64,000 bases of DNA, from NCBI RefSeq assembly GCF_000576555.1, contig NZ_CP007145.1:2976001-3040000 (forward strand), given 5' to 3'. Positions 44,343 to 52,859 of the stretch are shown here, piece after piece. Made by a program: the position numbers and the translations under genes. How positions within the stretch are numbered: position 1 is the stretch's first letter; the number at the start of each line of letters is the position of its first letter. The notes beneath the pieces were generated by a model. The model was given only the letters and a program-made list of their open reading frames with translations. It searched no databases and had not been told where the DNA came from. This stretch comes from Hymenobacter swuensis DY53 (GTDB taxonomy: Bacteria > Bacteroidota > Bacteroidia > Cytophagales > Hymenobacteraceae).

Positions 44343-45833
44343 TTACCGCTGGCTGAAGGCCACATCGTTGTAGCGCAGTTCGTTTTTGAAGGTGCGCAGC
44401 TTGGTTTCGTCGTCGATGATGAGGTACTCGATGCCGGCCATTTCGGCGAAGTCTTCGAGGTATTCGGCCGTGAGGTTCTGGCTGTAGCCGGTGTGGTGGG
44501 CCCCGCCAGCGTGGATCCAGGCGGCCACGCCGGTTTTCAGGTCGGGCTTCACCTTCCAGAGCACGCGGGCCACGGGCAGCTTGGGCAACTCCTGCTCGGG
44601 TGTTACGGCTTCCACCTCATTCACAATCAGCCGGAACCGATGGCCCAGATCCACGATGGTGGCGTTGAGCGCGGGGCCGGCGGGGCAGTTGAACACCAGG
44701 CGGGCCGGGTCGGCCTTACCGCCAATGCCCAAAGGGTGCACCTGCACTTTCACCTTACCCTCTGAAATGGTAGGGCAGATTTCCAGCATGTGGGAGCCGA
44801 GCACCAGCTCGTTGCCAGGCTGGAAGTGGTAAGTGTAGTCCTCCATGAAGGAGTTGCCGCCGGGCAGGCCCGCGCCCATCACCTTCATGGCACGCACCAG
44901 GGCCGACGTTTTCCAGTCGCCTTCCCCCCCAAAGCCGTAGCCCTCGGCCATCAGGCGCTGAGTGGCAATGCCGGGCAGCTGCACCATACCGTGCAAATCC
45001 TCGAAGGTATCAGTAAAGCCAATGGCCTTTTTTTCCTGCAGAAACTTGCGCATGCCGGCCTCAATACGGGCCGCGTCGCACAGGCCTTCGCGCTGGCTGC
45101 CGCCGTCTTGCAGCGAGTCGCCCAGCTCGTATTCCTGTTCATAGGTGGCCAGCAGCTCGTTTACCTGCTCCTCGGTCACCTCGTTAATCACGGCCACCAA
45201 ATCGCCAATGCCGTAGGTGTTCACCTCGTAGCCAAATTTCAATTCGGCCTCCACCTTGTCGCCTTCCGTCACGGCCACGTAGCGCATGTTGTCGCCGAAG
45301 CGGACGATGCGGCCACCCTGCCAGTCGGCCCAGGCGCAGGCCGCGCGGGCCCATATGCTGAGGCGCTCCTGCGCGTCGGCGCTCTGCCAGTGGCCCACCA
45401 CCACCTTGCGCTTCACCCGCATCCGCGACGTGATGAAGCCAAACTCCCGGTCGCCGTGCGCCGATTGGTTGGTGTTCATGAAGTCCATGTCGATGTCCTG
45501 CCACGGAATGTCGCGGTTGAACTGGGTGTGCAGGTGGGCCATGGGTTTCTGCAGAATCTTCAGGCCATTGATCCACATTTTGGCCGGCGAGAAGGTGTGC
45601 ATCCAGGCAATCAGCCCCACGCAATTTGGGGTAGTGTTGGCTTCCTGAATCAGCTTGTATATCTCGGCCGGCCCCGTCAGCACGGGCTTGTACACGACTT
45701 TAATGGGCAACGCCGAGCCGAGGGCTTCGGCAATCTGCTGGGAATGGCGGGCTACTTCCTCCAGGGTTTCGGGGCCGTAGAGGTGCTGGCTGCCGGTGAT
45801 AAACCAGGCTTCGTAGTGGGAGATGTCTAGCAT
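44343..45833 (-). CDS. araA: L-arabinose isomerase
   Basis: It isomerises L-arabinose to L-ribulose in the cytosol, with Mn2+. The protein has 496 residues, the normal length. The N-terminal [19 protein letters not shown] is diagnostic. [27 protein letters not shown] and the C-terminal [20 protein letters not shown] (with metal-ligand His) complete the pattern. The ATG at 45833 is clear. A degenerate LacI operator lies 26 bp upstream in the 140-bp gap after araD. The order galM, araB, araD, araA on one strand is a classic arabinose operon plus mutarotase. Confidence 0.97.
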   Translation of the reverse strand: MLDISHYEAWFITGSQHLYGPETLEEVARHSQQIAEALGSALPIKVVYKPVLTGPAEIYKLIQEANTTPNCVGLIAWMHTFSPAKMWINGLKILQKPMAHLHTQFNRDIPWQDIDMDFMNTNQSAHGDREFGFITSRMRVKRKVVVGHWQSADAQERLSIWARAACAWADWQGGRIVRFGDNMRYVAVTEGDKVEAELKFGYEVNTYGIGDLVAVINEVTEEQVNELLATYEQEYELGDSLQDGGSQREGLCDAARIEAGMRKFLQEKKAIGFTDTFEDLHGMVQLPGIATQRLMAEGYGFGGEGDWKTSALVRAMKVMGAGLPGGNSFMEDYTYHFQPGNELVLGSHMLEICPTISEGKVKVQVHPLGIGGKADPARLVFNCPAGPALNATIVDLGHRFRLIVNEVEAVTPEQELPKLPVARVLWKVKPDLKTGVAAWIHAGGAHHTGYSQNLTAEYLEDFAEMAGIEYLIIDDETKLRTFKNELRYNDVAFSQR

Positions 45834-45858
45834 GGGTGAAAGGGGCCGGTTTCAGCTA

Positions 45859-45874
45859 ACACAAACGATAATGT
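45859..45874. promoter_or_regulatory. LacI operator D (araA), degenerate
   Basis: ACACAAACGATAATGT matches the 16-bp core ACACAAACGATTGTGT at 14 of 16 positions; both differences lie in the right half. It starts 26 bp upstream of the araA ATG. Confidence 0.65.
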
Positions 45875-45973
45875 TTTGCAGTGCAGCAGTCCGACGGGGT
45901 GGTAAGCGTTGAAGGATGTTTTCGGGAAAGAAGTGGCGCAGCAGCCCGTTGCAGCGGGCCGCCGCGGCCGGTA

Positions 45974-46675
45974 TTAGCTCTGGCCGTAGTAGGAATGCAC
46001 GCCGTGTTTACGCTCGTAGTGCTTCTGAATCAGGGCTTCTTTCAGGCGGGGCACGTCGGGGCGTAAGGTGCAGCTGAGGTAGGCCATGCGGGCTACTTCT
46101 TCCAGCACGGCGCTGTGGTACACGGCTTTTTCCACGGTTTTGCCCCAAGTGAAGGGCGCGTGGTTGCTGAGCAGCACCATTTCCACCTCCTCCGGCGAGA
46201 GGCTGCGCCGCTGAAACTCGTTGATGATCTGCCAGCCGGTCTGGTGCTCGTAGTCGCCGGCAATCATCTGGTCGTCCATGGGCGGGGCACAGGGAATGTC
46301 CACCGTGAGGTGGTCGGCATGGGTGGTGCCCAGAATCGGAATATCCCGCTGGGCCTGGGCCCAGGCCGTGGCGTAGGTGCTGTGCGTGTGCACAATACCC
46401 CCGATATGCTCCCAGTGGCTGTAGAGTACGGCGTGGGTTTTGGTATCCGAGGAAGGCCGCTTGCTGCCTTCTACCACGTTGTTGGCGAAGTCGAGCACCA
46501 CAATATCCTCGGCCTTGAGGGTAGCGTAAGGCACGCCGCTGGGCTTGATGGCAAACACCCGCCGCTCCCGGTCCACTACGCTGGCGTTGCCGAAAGTGAA
46601 GAGCACCAACCCTAATGCCGGCAGCTGCATGTTGGCCTCGTAGCAGGCCTGCTTCAGTTCCTGGTACTGGCTCAT
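45974..46675 (-). CDS. araD: L-ribulose-5-phosphate 4-epimerase
   Basis: It epimerises L-ribulose-5-phosphate to D-xylulose-5-phosphate, a zinc class II aldolase-fold enzyme. The protein has 233 residues, near the E. coli length. Catalytic Asp77 (SSDTKTH), zinc ligands His96 and His98 (IVHTHST), and the third His in SNHAPFTWG are all visible, as is the substrate loop KPSGVPY. The N-terminal glycine motif reads TFGNAS. The ATG at 46675 overlaps the araB stop codon by four bases (ATGA), so translation is coupled. Confidence 0.96.
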   Translation of the reverse strand: MSQYQELKQACYEANMQLPALGLVLFTFGNASVVDRERRVFAIKPSGVPYATLKAEDIVVLDFANNVVEGSKRPSSDTKTHAVLYSHWEHIGGIVHTHSTYATAWAQAQRDIPILGTTHADHLTVDIPCAPPMDDQMIAGDYEHQTGWQIINEFQRRSLSPEEVEMVLLSNHAPFTWGKTVEKAVYHSAVLEEVARMAYLSCTLRPDVPRLKEALIQKHYERKHGVHSYYGQS

Positions 46676-48375
46676 GCGTGCTGCTGCTGAAGGGCGGATT
46701 CCTCAATTTCCGGCGCCATGGGTGGGGTAGCCTCCTCCACAAACTGCCCAAACGTCTGGTACTGCTCGTAGCGGCGCTGGTAGTCGGCCACGCGGGCCGG
46801 GTTGGGCGAGTAGGTTTCGGCAAAGCCGTTGCCCATAGCCTTCTGGGCCGACACCACATCGGGGTGAATACCGGCGGCCACGGCCGCGTACATGGCCGCG
46901 CCCAAAGCCGGTGCCTGGTCCGATTCGGCTACTTTGATGGGGCGGTTGAGCACGTCGGCCAGGGTCTGCATCAGGAAGCCCGATTTTTTGGCCACGCCGC
47001 CCAGCCCGATTACCTGCTTGATGGGAATGCCCTCCTGCTCGAAGCGCTCCACAATCTGGCGGGAGCCGTAGCAGATGGATTCCACCAAGGCCCGGAAAAT
47101 CTGCGGGGCATCGGTGCCCATCGTGAGGTTCATGAGGGCACCTTTCAGCGCCTGGTTGGCATCGGGGGTGCGGCGGCCGTTCACCCAGTCCAGGGCCAGC
47201 ACCTGCGAGTCGTCAGGGTGTACGGCGGCGGCGGCGCGGTTCAGCTCGGCCATCATCCTGTCGCTCAGCTCCTCGCGCAACGCCTGCTGCTGCTCCGCAG
47301 TCAGCACTGCCGACTGCGGCAGCAACGTGCGCAACGGCCACTCCAGCACGCCCCGGAACCAGGCCAGCAGGTCGCCCACGGCCGACTGACCGGCTTCCAG
47401 GCCCAGCATGCCGGGAATTACGGAGCCATCTACCTGCCCGCAAATGCCGGGCACCAGCTTCCCTCCTACTTCGTGCATGGGGGCCACCACAATGTCGCAG
47501 GTGCTGGTGCCCATTACTTTCACCATCGAGTAGGCCTCGATTTCGCCCGCCACTGCGCCGGCGTGGGCATCGAAGGAGCCCACGGCCACTACGGTATTGG
47601 TGGTCAGACCCAAGCGCCGGGCCCATTCCTCGGAGAGGTGGCCGGCTACTTCGTCGGCGGTGTAGGTTTGCTCGAACAGCCGCTCGCGCAGGCCGCCCAG
47701 CCGGGGTTCCAGCAGGGTCAGGAACTCCTCGGAGGGCAGGCCGCCCCAGCTCTCGTGCCACATGGCTTTGTGGCCGGCGGCGCAACGGCTGCGCTTAAAG
47801 GTTTTCAGCTCGCCGCCGGTGAGCAGCAGCGTCAGCCAGTCGCAGTGCTCCATCCAGGAGTAGGCGGCTTTGGCCACGGCCTCATCCTCGCGCACCACGT
47901 GGGCAATCTTGGCCCAGAACCACTCCGAGGAGTAGATGCCGCCCTCAAACTGCGTGAAGTCTTCGCCGCCCCAGGTTTTGGCTAGGTGGTTGATTTCGGC
48001 GGCTTCGGGCAGGGCCGTGTGGTCTTTCCAGAGCACGAACATGGCGTTCGGGTTTTCCTCGAAGCCAGGCTTGAGGGCCAGCGCCACACCCTGCTCGTCC
48101 ACGGGGCCGGGCGTGGAGCCGGTAGTATCTACGGCCAGGCCCACAATCTGGGCGGCGGGCACGTGCTGCGCCACGCGGCGCACGGTAGCTTCCAGGCCCT
48201 CCATATGGTCGAGCGGGTGCTGGCGGAACTGGTTTTTGGTGGCGTTGCAATAGCGCTGCTCTTTCCAGCGGGCATAATTATGCACCGCCTGCGCTACTTC
48301 CTGGCCGGTCTGGGCATTCACCAGCACGGCCCGCACGGAGTCGGAGCCGTAGTCGATGCCTATAACGTATTTCAT
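46672..48375 (-). CDS. araB: L-ribulokinase
   Basis: It phosphorylates L-ribulose with ATP. The 567-residue FGGY-family kinase has the phosphate-1 motif IGIDYGSDSVRAVLVN at residues 5-20, the AVDTTGSTPGPVD segment, the ribulokinase KDHTA, CDWLTLLLTG and SVRCAAGHKAMWH-type stretch (here RSRCAAGHKAMWH), GSFDAHAGAV and the C-terminal VIGLGGVAKKS phosphate-2/adenosine motifs. The ATG at 48375 fits; an upstream extension would be translated from an intergenic repeat. It overlaps araD by four bases. Confidence 0.96.
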   Translation of the reverse strand: MKYVIGIDYGSDSVRAVLVNAQTGQEVAQAVHNYARWKEQRYCNATKNQFRQHPLDHMEGLEATVRRVAQHVPAAQIVGLAVDTTGSTPGPVDEQGVALALKPGFEENPNAMFVLWKDHTALPEAAEINHLAKTWGGEDFTQFEGGIYSSEWFWAKIAHVVREDEAVAKAAYSWMEHCDWLTLLLTGGELKTFKRSRCAAGHKAMWHESWGGLPSEEFLTLLEPRLGGLRERLFEQTYTADEVAGHLSEEWARRLGLTTNTVVAVGSFDAHAGAVAGEIEAYSMVKVMGTSTCDIVVAPMHEVGGKLVPGICGQVDGSVIPGMLGLEAGQSAVGDLLAWFRGVLEWPLRTLLPQSAVLTAEQQQALREELSDRMMAELNRAAAAVHPDDSQVLALDWVNGRRTPDANQALKGALMNLTMGTDAPQIFRALVESICYGSRQIVERFEQEGIPIKQVIGLGGVAKKSGFLMQTLADVLNRPIKVAESDQAPALGAAMYAAVAAGIHPDVVSAQKAMGNGFAETYSPNPARVADYQRRYEQYQTFGQFVEEATPPMAPEIEESALQQQHA

Positions 48376-48390
48376 CAAGGGTGGATTTGA

Positions 48391-48476
48391 GAAGTTGTGA
48401 AGTTGTGAAATCGTGCTTCTGTGAAGCTGTGGGCCCTGGATACGGCTTTTCACAACTTCGCAAATTCACAACTTCA
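48391..48476. repeat. Inverted repeat of GAAGTTGTGAA units between galM and araB
   Basis: The left side reads GAAGTTGTGAAGTTGTGAAA (48391-48410); the right side (48447-48476) is its near-complement with the units CACAACTTC, separated by one extra short unit. It is a separate repeat type from the CTGAGC family. It lies in the 102-bp galM-araB gap, within an operon. Confidence 0.7.
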
Positions 48477-48477
48477 C

Positions 48478-49680
48478 CTATTGGCGCACGCCAAACTTGT
48501 AGATGGTCGTGGATTGCAAGGTCTGGCCGGGCTTCAGAATGGTGCTCGGGAACTTAGGCTGGTTGGGCGAGTCGGGGAAGTGCTGGGTTTCCATGCAGAA
48601 GCCGGCGTGCTTGCCGTAGGTCTGGCCGTTGGCGCCTTTCAGGGTGCCATCGAGGAAGTTGCCGGTGTAGAACTGCAGGCCCGGCTCGGTGGTGGTTACC
48701 TCCATCGTGCGGCCCGTGGTGGGCTCGTACACGGTAGCTGCGGCGTGCAGACCGGTGGTTTGGCTCAGCAGCCAGTTGTGGTCGTAGCCGCCGGGCACCT
48801 GCGCAATTCGCTCGCCAATGGCGTGGGGTAAGGTAAAGTCGAAGGGCGTGCCCTTTACGGGGCGCAGCTCGCCGGTCGGAATCAGGCCGGCGTCCACTAC
48901 GTTATAGCGGTCGGCGGCAATGGTCACTTCGTGGCCCAGCACGTCGGGGCCGCCGCTGAGGTTGAAGTAGGCGTGGTTGGTCAGGTTAACGGGCGTGGCC
49001 TTATCGGTGGTGGCGGAGTAGTCGATTTTCAGCGCGTCGTCGGCTGTAAGGGTGTACACCACCGTCACGGTGAGGTTGCCGGGGTAGCCTTCTTCCCCAT
49101 CCTTGCTGAGGTAGGTGAGCTTCAGGGTCTGGCCCTCGGCGGAAGTGCCCGGCTCGGCCTGCCAAAGAACCTTATCAAACCCTTTTTTGCCGCCGTGCAG
49201 GGTGTTTTCGCCGTTGTTCTTGGCCAGGGTATATTCCTTGCCATCGAGCGTGAACCGGCCCTTGGCAATGCGGTTGCCGTAGCGCCCGATCAGGGCGCCG
49301 AAATACGGCCCCGACTTCAGAAACTCCGGGCTTTGGTAGCCGCTCACGCTGTTGAAGCCCAGCACCACTTCACCCGGCTTGCCGGCTTTATCGGGAACCA
49401 GCAGGCTGGTAATGGTGCCGCCGTAATTGGTAATGCTCACCTTCAGGCCGTGGGCATTAGTGAGGGTGTAGAGCTGTACCTCGGTACCGTCCTGGGTTTG
49501 GCCGAAGGAGGTTGTAGCTGGCGCAACGGCCGTAGTTGTCTGGATGGAATCAGGCATGGAAGTAGAAGTGCCGGTCGTCTGTTCTGTCGGCGTCGATTGG
49601 TTGCAGCTGCTCACTAGCAGTAAGCCGGCCAAACCAGCCGCGTGTCTGTGGGCCGCCAGGTATCGAAAGTAATTCGTCAT
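48478..49680 (-). CDS. galM: Aldose 1-epimerase (mutarotase), lipoprotein
   Basis: It interconverts alpha and beta anomers of aldoses, here likely arabinose released outside the inner membrane. The 400-residue protein has a lipoprotein signal (AAGLAGLLLVSSC, acylated Cys near residue 26) and a Thr/Ser-rich linker before the galactose-mutarotase-like beta-sandwich. Catalytic residues are the His in PVNLTNHAYFNLSG and the Glu in FCMETQHFPDSPNQP; FGALIGRYGNRIAKG and ENTLHGG bind substrate. The start is the ATG at 49680. It heads the galM-araB-araD-araA run with a perfect LacI operator 182 bp upstream. Confidence 0.93.
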   Translation of the reverse strand: MTNYFRYLAAHRHAAGLAGLLLVSSCNQSTPTEQTTGTSTSMPDSIQTTTAVAPATTSFGQTQDGTEVQLYTLTNAHGLKVSITNYGGTITSLLVPDKAGKPGEVVLGFNSVSGYQSPEFLKSGPYFGALIGRYGNRIAKGRFTLDGKEYTLAKNNGENTLHGGKKGFDKVLWQAEPGTSAEGQTLKLTYLSKDGEEGYPGNLTVTVVYTLTADDALKIDYSATTDKATPVNLTNHAYFNLSGGPDVLGHEVTIAADRYNVVDAGLIPTGELRPVKGTPFDFTLPHAIGERIAQVPGGYDHNWLLSQTTGLHAAATVYEPTTGRTMEVTTTEPGLQFYTGNFLDGTLKGANGQTYGKHAGFCMETQHFPDSPNQPKFPSTILKPGQTLQSTTIYKFGVRQ

Positions 49681-49861
49681 GAACAGGATGGTGGGAGATG
49701 ACAGGAAGAGCGAAAGTGTTTCGGCAACTGTTAAAATCACACGTCAGGCGAAGGAAACAGCAATGCTTATTACTGTGAGTAAGTCATCACAGGCAGCGTA
49801 AGCAGCCAGTTGTCACAGATGGTTACCTAATCGATGTGTAAAGTAAAAAAGGTTTCGGAAG

Positions 49862-49881
49862 ATACACAATCGTTTGTGTAA
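49862..49881. promoter_or_regulatory. LacI operator E (galM-ara operon)
   Basis: ATACACAATCGTTTGTGTAA includes the full 16-bp core ACACAATCGTTTGTGT at 49864-49879. It lies between the GH43 terminator and galM. Confidence 0.8.
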
Positions 49882-49891
49882 AAACAGCAAA

Positions 49892-49937
49892 ATAAAGGGA
49901 CGGGGCACGCTTTGGAAAGCATGCCCCGTCCCTTTAT
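49892..49937 (-). terminator. Terminator of the susC-susD-GH43-GH43 operon
   Basis: A 19-bp stem (ATAAAGGGACGGGGCACGC at 49892-49910 with 49919-49937) has one mismatch that can form a G-U pair, loop TTTGGAAA. It starts 6 bp downstream of the GH43 stop on the minus strand, followed by a T-rich stretch in that direction. Confidence 0.88.
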
Positions 49938-49942
49938 ACTTC

Positions 49943-51655
49943 CTACAATATGTTGATCTTCTGTGTAAACCAGCCGCTTTCCTGCTGCACCTGTACCAAG
50001 TACATCCCCGGCGGCAGCTTGGCAGCTACCTGCAGAGTAGTTTGCTGGCGGGCAAACTGCTGCTGGTGTACGCGCTGACCCCGCAAATCATATACCGTCA
50101 CCTGCGTAACCTCCGCTTTTGCCTGTGCACCCAACTCCACAGTAAAGCCGGTACCCGTGACTGGCACCGGATATACGCTCACGCCCAGCAGAAATTTGCC
50201 GGCGGTTGTGGCCGTAGTCGTGGTGGGCGTAGCTAGCGTCCAGCGTTGGCAAGCGCAGCCATTGTAGTCCCACAGGGCCAGCTGCTGACCGGCTGTTGTG
50301 GAGGCAAACGGAACTTCTACCACCCGGTTGCCATTGGCGGAGGCAATAACCAGACTTCCATCGGCGGCCGGCTCCAGCCGGAACCGCTGACAGGCCAGGC
50401 CGTTGTAGGCAGACAGCTGCAGCTTGGCCCCGTTATCGGGGGAACAACCAGCTACATCGGCCGCCAGGCCACCCAACGCGCTCATGATTTTGTATTCTCC
50501 GTTGCCCAGAGCCGTTACGTCCCAGCGCTGGCAGTTGAGGCCGGCCGGAGCACCCTGCGCAATCATCTGGCCCGATACACCGGTGCAGCCCCAGGCATCC
50601 CAGATCAGGCCGCTGTTCTGGTTCTTAATTTCGTAGCGGCCCGAGGCCACCCAGTCGCGGCTTATTGTGGGCCAGCCAGTGGCTGTCCAGGTGAGTTTGG
50701 CAATACCGAGCTTAGGAGCACCGTTGTCCTCACCGTCATAGAAATGGTGCGAGAAGTAGCCGACGCCGTTTTCCTCAAAAATACCGGTATGCCCGGGTCC
50801 GATATAACGCCCCGCTGAGCTGAGTAGCACCGTACCGCCGTTCTGGTTCAGGTCTGCCCCGTTCTGGTCGAGAAACGGGCCGGTGGGTGAAGCAGCCCGG
50901 CCTACCTGCACCTGATAGGTGCTGTTGATGCCCTGGCAGCAGCTGCCCCGGTTAACGAACAGGTAATAGAAACTGCCGCGCTTGGTGAGGTAGGCGGCTT
51001 CCACGTTGCCATTGGCTACGGCGTATTGCTGCGTGCCGGTACCGTTGAGGGGCTTGCCGGTGGTGGGGTTCAGCGGCAGAATCCGGATGCCCCCGAAGAA
51101 GGAGCCGTACGAGAACCATACGTCGCCGTTGGGGTCCTTGAACACGGCCGGGTCGATGGCGTTGGCTTGGCTGCTGGCCGTGGACGACAGCACCTCGCCC
51201 TCGTCTACCCAGCGGTAGTTGGGACTGGTAGGGTCCAGCGTGACGTTGGTAGCCAGGCCCATAGCCGACACCTTGGACCCGAAGGTGGAACAGGAGTAAT
51301 ACAGGTAGTATTTCCCGTTCATGAAGATGCACTCCGGAGCCCAGAAATTGCCCTGAAAGCCGGGCACTCTGGTATTGATCCAGGCCGGGTAGGCATTGTT
51401 CACGAAGACGGCCCGCGGCCCCGGCGTCCAGTTCACCAGGTCGGTGGAGTACAGGCTGTAGATACCCTGGCCGGTGGCAAAAATCCAGTATTTATTGCCC
51501 TCCTTCACAATCGTGGAAGGGTCGTGTACGCCGGTCAGGCCTTGCAGGGCGTAGGCCCGGGGCAGCTGCGCGCCCAGCAGCAACAGCGCCAGCAGCAGCG
51601 CACGGATCATGCGCCTGGCGGGCGCGGCGAGTCGGAAAGTAAACGGTATAATCAT
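49943..51655 (-). CDS. GH43 arabinanase with ricin-type lectin domain and T9SS type A sorting domain (paralogue)
   Basis: This 570-residue secreted enzyme has the same architecture as the gene at 40366: signal peptide (to about YALQ, 38), GH43 propeller, ricin-like trefoil (about 340-480) and type A sorting domain (VSVYPVPVTGTGF to KINIL). The catalytic Asp residues are D45 (VHDPST) and D168 (NAIDPA). The third residue is Glu219 in NVEAAYL, where the Ala-Ala replaces the usual Ala-Pro. It is last of the SusC-SusD operon (45 bp after the preceding GH43) and ends at a strong terminator. The two paralogues are clearly similar along their length, implying duplication within the locus. Confidence 0.9.
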   Translation of the reverse strand: MIIPFTFRLAAPARRMIRALLLALLLLGAQLPRAYALQGLTGVHDPSTIVKEGNKYWIFATGQGIYSLYSTDLVNWTPGPRAVFVNNAYPAWINTRVPGFQGNFWAPECIFMNGKYYLYYSCSTFGSKVSAMGLATNVTLDPTSPNYRWVDEGEVLSSTASSQANAIDPAVFKDPNGDVWFSYGSFFGGIRILPLNPTTGKPLNGTGTQQYAVANGNVEAAYLTKRGSFYYLFVNRGSCCQGINSTYQVQVGRAASPTGPFLDQNGADLNQNGGTVLLSSAGRYIGPGHTGIFEENGVGYFSHHFYDGEDNGAPKLGIAKLTWTATGWPTISRDWVASGRYEIKNQNSGLIWDAWGCTGVSGQMIAQGAPAGLNCQRWDVTALGNGEYKIMSALGGLAADVAGCSPDNGAKLQLSAYNGLACQRFRLEPAADGSLVIASANGNRVVEVPFASTTAGQQLALWDYNGCACQRWTLATPTTTTATTAGKFLLGVSVYPVPVTGTGFTVELGAQAKAEVTQVTVYDLRGQRVHQQQFARQQTTLQVAAKLPPGMYLVQVQQESGWFTQKINIL

Positions 51656-51700
51656 CGGAGTGGGAAGTACGGATGAGGCTGATGCAGCAGGGCGGGGCGG

Positions 51701-52780
51701 CTATTCTCCGCCGGGCTTGCTCTGCGGCGTATTGATGGCGACGGGCACCCCGAAATTGGGCGTGCCGTCGGGGTTCCAGGTGAAGCGCTGCATGCGGGGG
51801 TTGCGCTTCTCCACGCAGCCTTCGTTGGGGTTGGAGTTGGCGTGGTACAGAATCCAGTCTTCCTGCCCGTCCTTGGAGCGAAAAAACGAGTTGTGGCCGG
51901 TGGCATAAGCCCGGTTAGCAGGGCTCTGCGAGAAAACCGGCGTGGCCGATTTCGTCCAGGAAGCCGGCAGCATGGGGTCGGCGGTGCTGCTGGCCGTGAG
52001 CATACCCAGCGCGTACTGGTCGGTGCCGCAGAAGCTGGCGGAGTACACCAGAAAGGTTTTGGTGCCGTGCTTCAGAATTTCCGGGCCCTCATTCACGTAG
52101 GGCGGCCCCACGTTTTCCCAGCTGTACTCGGGGTGCGAAAGCTCCACGCGCGGCCCCACCAGCGTCCAGGGGTTGCTCATCTCGGAGATGTACAGCCGCT
52201 GAATCCCGTCCAGACCGTTGTGGCCCGACCAGATGAAGTAGCGCCGGTTGTTCTGCTCCAGCACCGTACCATCAATAGCCCAGAAGTCGGCCGTAGGGCT
52301 GAACAGGCGGCCTTTGTCGGTCCAAGTGCCGGTGGTGGGGTCGGCGGCGGTATTTTCCAGTACCCAAGTGCGCTGCAGCCCCAGATTGGTGCCAGCCGGC
52401 CCGGCAGAGTAATAGATATACCATTTGCCGTCTAGGAAATACAGCTCCGGTGCCCACAGGTTACCGGAGGCCGGCCCGCCGGGTGGCGGCGTCCAGGCCA
52501 CTACGCTGGAGGTCTGGCTCAGATCCGACATGCGGCTGGTTTTCCAGATGCGCAGGTTGGTGTTGGTGGTGTGCATGTAATAGTACACCCCATCTTTCTG
52601 GTACACCCACGGGTCGGGGCCGGAGGAGAGCAGCGGGTTCGTGAAACTGGTGCCCGCCGGCGGTGTTACCGGCGGCGGATTTCCACCGCCGGTAGTCGTT
52701 TCTTTCTTACAGCTTAGCAGGCTCAGCCCCAGCAGGAGCCCTGCCAGCACGCGGCTGCTTGGTCGTTGAATCCAGGCCAT
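51701..52780 (-). CDS. GH43 lipoprotein (probable exo-alpha-L-arabinofuranosidase/arabinanase)
   Basis: This 359-residue enzyme is anchored by lipid: LAGLLLGLSLLSC with acylated Cys24, then a Gly/Pro/Thr linker. Candidate triad residues are Asp56 (SSGPDPWVY), Asp170 (FWAIDGTVL) and Glu231 (YVNEGPEIL). LWAPELYFLDGKWYIYYSA is the typical second blade. It belongs to a different GH43 subgroup from the endo-arabinanase-like enzymes in this locus. Encoded directly after susD (79 bp), it probably sits on the outer membrane surface with SusC/SusD and trims chains before import. Confidence 0.9.
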   Translation of the reverse strand: MAWIQRPSSRVLAGLLLGLSLLSCKKETTTGGGNPPPVTPPAGTSFTNPLLSSGPDPWVYQKDGVYYYMHTTNTNLRIWKTSRMSDLSQTSSVVAWTPPPGGPASGNLWAPELYFLDGKWYIYYSAGPAGTNLGLQRTWVLENTAADPTTGTWTDKGRLFSPTADFWAIDGTVLEQNNRRYFIWSGHNGLDGIQRLYISEMSNPWTLVGPRVELSHPEYSWENVGPPYVNEGPEILKHGTKTFLVYSASFCGTDQYALGMLTASSTADPMLPASWTKSATPVFSQSPANRAYATGHNSFFRSKDGQEDWILYHANSNPNEGCVEKRNPRMQRFTWNPDGTPNFGVPVAINTPQSKPGGE

Positions 52781-52859
52781 TACGTTCAGTTAATACGCTT
52801 ACCGGTTGGTACTGCAACAGCCGCTCCGGGCCGAAGTCCGGAACGGCTGTTAGCAGCGG

